From contig QMXA01000075.1 of NCBI GenBank assembly GCA_003661905.1, positions 1 to 6,062 of the forward strand: DNA of 6,062 nucleotides. Direction: 5' to 3'. The stretch is from Thermoprotei archaeon (lineage in GTDB: Archaea; Thermoproteota; Thermoprotei_A; Sulfolobales; Ignisphaeraceae). Under the pieces are notes generated by a model. It was not told the DNA's origin, did not search any database, and saw only the letters and a list, made by a program, of their open reading frames with translations. The translations under genes were made by a program, and so were the position numbers. How positions within the stretch are numbered: position 1 is the first letter of the stretch; every line of letters begins with the position of its first letter. This document shows positions 5,682-6,062 of this stretch, in pieces.

Positions 5682-6062
5682 ATACAATTATCACTTCGTA
5701 AAGGGGTATTTGAAAACAACCCCTAATCACTACTTTCTCTTGAATAAAGTAATTCTTTAATAAATAATCATACTTTTTCTGAGGTTTTAATATGAGAACT
5801 ACTTTATCGTAGTACTTAGTCTCTTTGAGAAAAGTCTCTATGTTGTATGTTTTAGCTGGTTTTTCTACAATATATTTAATTGATGGATATGTATTGAGAT
5901 TTTCAATTATAGTTAATTGATAAAGTATTAAGAGAGGTGGGTGTTTGGAATATATGTCGATGAATATTGGTGTATCTTCATTTAAGATCCTCTTTAAATT
6001 ATATACTGTGTCTAGAAATGGCTTATTAATGCATTTATTATTTGTAACAAAGCTATATATTC
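5674..6062 (-). CDS. C-terminal part of an unidentified protein (runs in from right edge)
   Basis: The minus strand is open from the window edge for 128 codons to TAA at 5676-5674, and this frame has no ATG or TTG in the window. The only GTG codons lie close to the C-terminus, so the true start must be outside. I do not recognise the product. The sequence reads as an alternating alpha/beta protein, with likely strands at TPIFIDIY, IKYIVEKP, YDKVVLILKP and the closing LYEVIIVSK, and with helices between them. There is no signal peptide, membrane segment or obvious metal motif in this part, and one Cys lies in IRGCFQIPL. Base composition and AT-rich codons match the neighbours. The gene faces the map operon and its last 8 bases overlap the end of the small CxxC gene. 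That overlap would be coincidental if the tail of the CxxC gene is not real. Coding status is inferred from the long open frame and its protein-like sequence. Confidence 0.7.
   Translation of the reverse strand, partial: IYSFVTNNKCINKPFLDTVYNLKRILNEDTPIFIDIYSKHPPLLILYQLTIIENLNTYPSIKYIVEKPAKTYNIETFLKETKYYDKVVLILKPQKKYDYLLKNYFIQEKVVIRGCFQIPLYEVIIVSK
5702..5724. repeat. Short inverted repeat (6-bp stem, 11-base loop)
   Basis: AGGGGT at 5702-5707 pairs perfectly with ACCCCT at 5719-5724, a G/C-rich stem in an AT-rich setting. It lies 20 bases after the stop of the plus-strand operon and inside the 3' end of the opposing gene. It could fold in RNA from either strand and might mark the end of the plus-strand message, but archaeal termination usually relies on T-runs rather than hairpins, and no T-run of more than three follows directly. 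It may equally be a coding coincidence. Confidence 0.3.

Overview
The window looks like chromosomal DNA from an AT-rich archaeon, most likely a thermophilic member of the Thermoproteota (Crenarchaeota). Several things point this way. Arginine is mostly AGA/AGG and isoleucine often ATA. Ribosome-binding sites are of the GGTG type, and start codons include GTG. Short T-rich boxes sit about 26-28 bases before likely transcription starts. The PheRS and type II methionine aminopeptidase are archaeal in kind, and one gene matches the archaeal family DUF1512. The genus cannot be named from the sequence alone.

The layout is two transcription directions meeting at a 72-base divergent promoter region, with a convergent gene at the right edge. 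Leftward from about 3139 are a UPF0173-type metallo-beta-lactamase-fold hydrolase, then pheS (complete) and pheT (N-terminal 306 residues, cut by the left edge). Together pheS and pheT encode the two subunits of phenylalanyl-tRNA synthetase. Rightward from about 3212 are map (type II methionine aminopeptidase), a DUF1512 membrane-anchored protein and a small membrane-anchored CxxC protein. Spacings of 3 and 10 bases make these a likely operon. At the right edge an unidentified gene on the minus strand runs in from outside, and its 3' end overlaps the end of the small CxxC gene by 8 bases.

The window is very compact. No stretch over 75 bases lacks a gene, and I see no RNA gene, mobile element, CRISPR array or integration site. 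Most of the content is housekeeping: tRNA charging and removal of the initiator methionine. The part worth a second look is the map operon. Its second gene, of unknown function, has a C-terminal half whose motif order resembles the HybD/GPR/YyaC peptidase-like fold. That would place a possible membrane-tethered protein-processing enzyme beside methionine aminopeptidase. This is a by-eye inference, not an established function.
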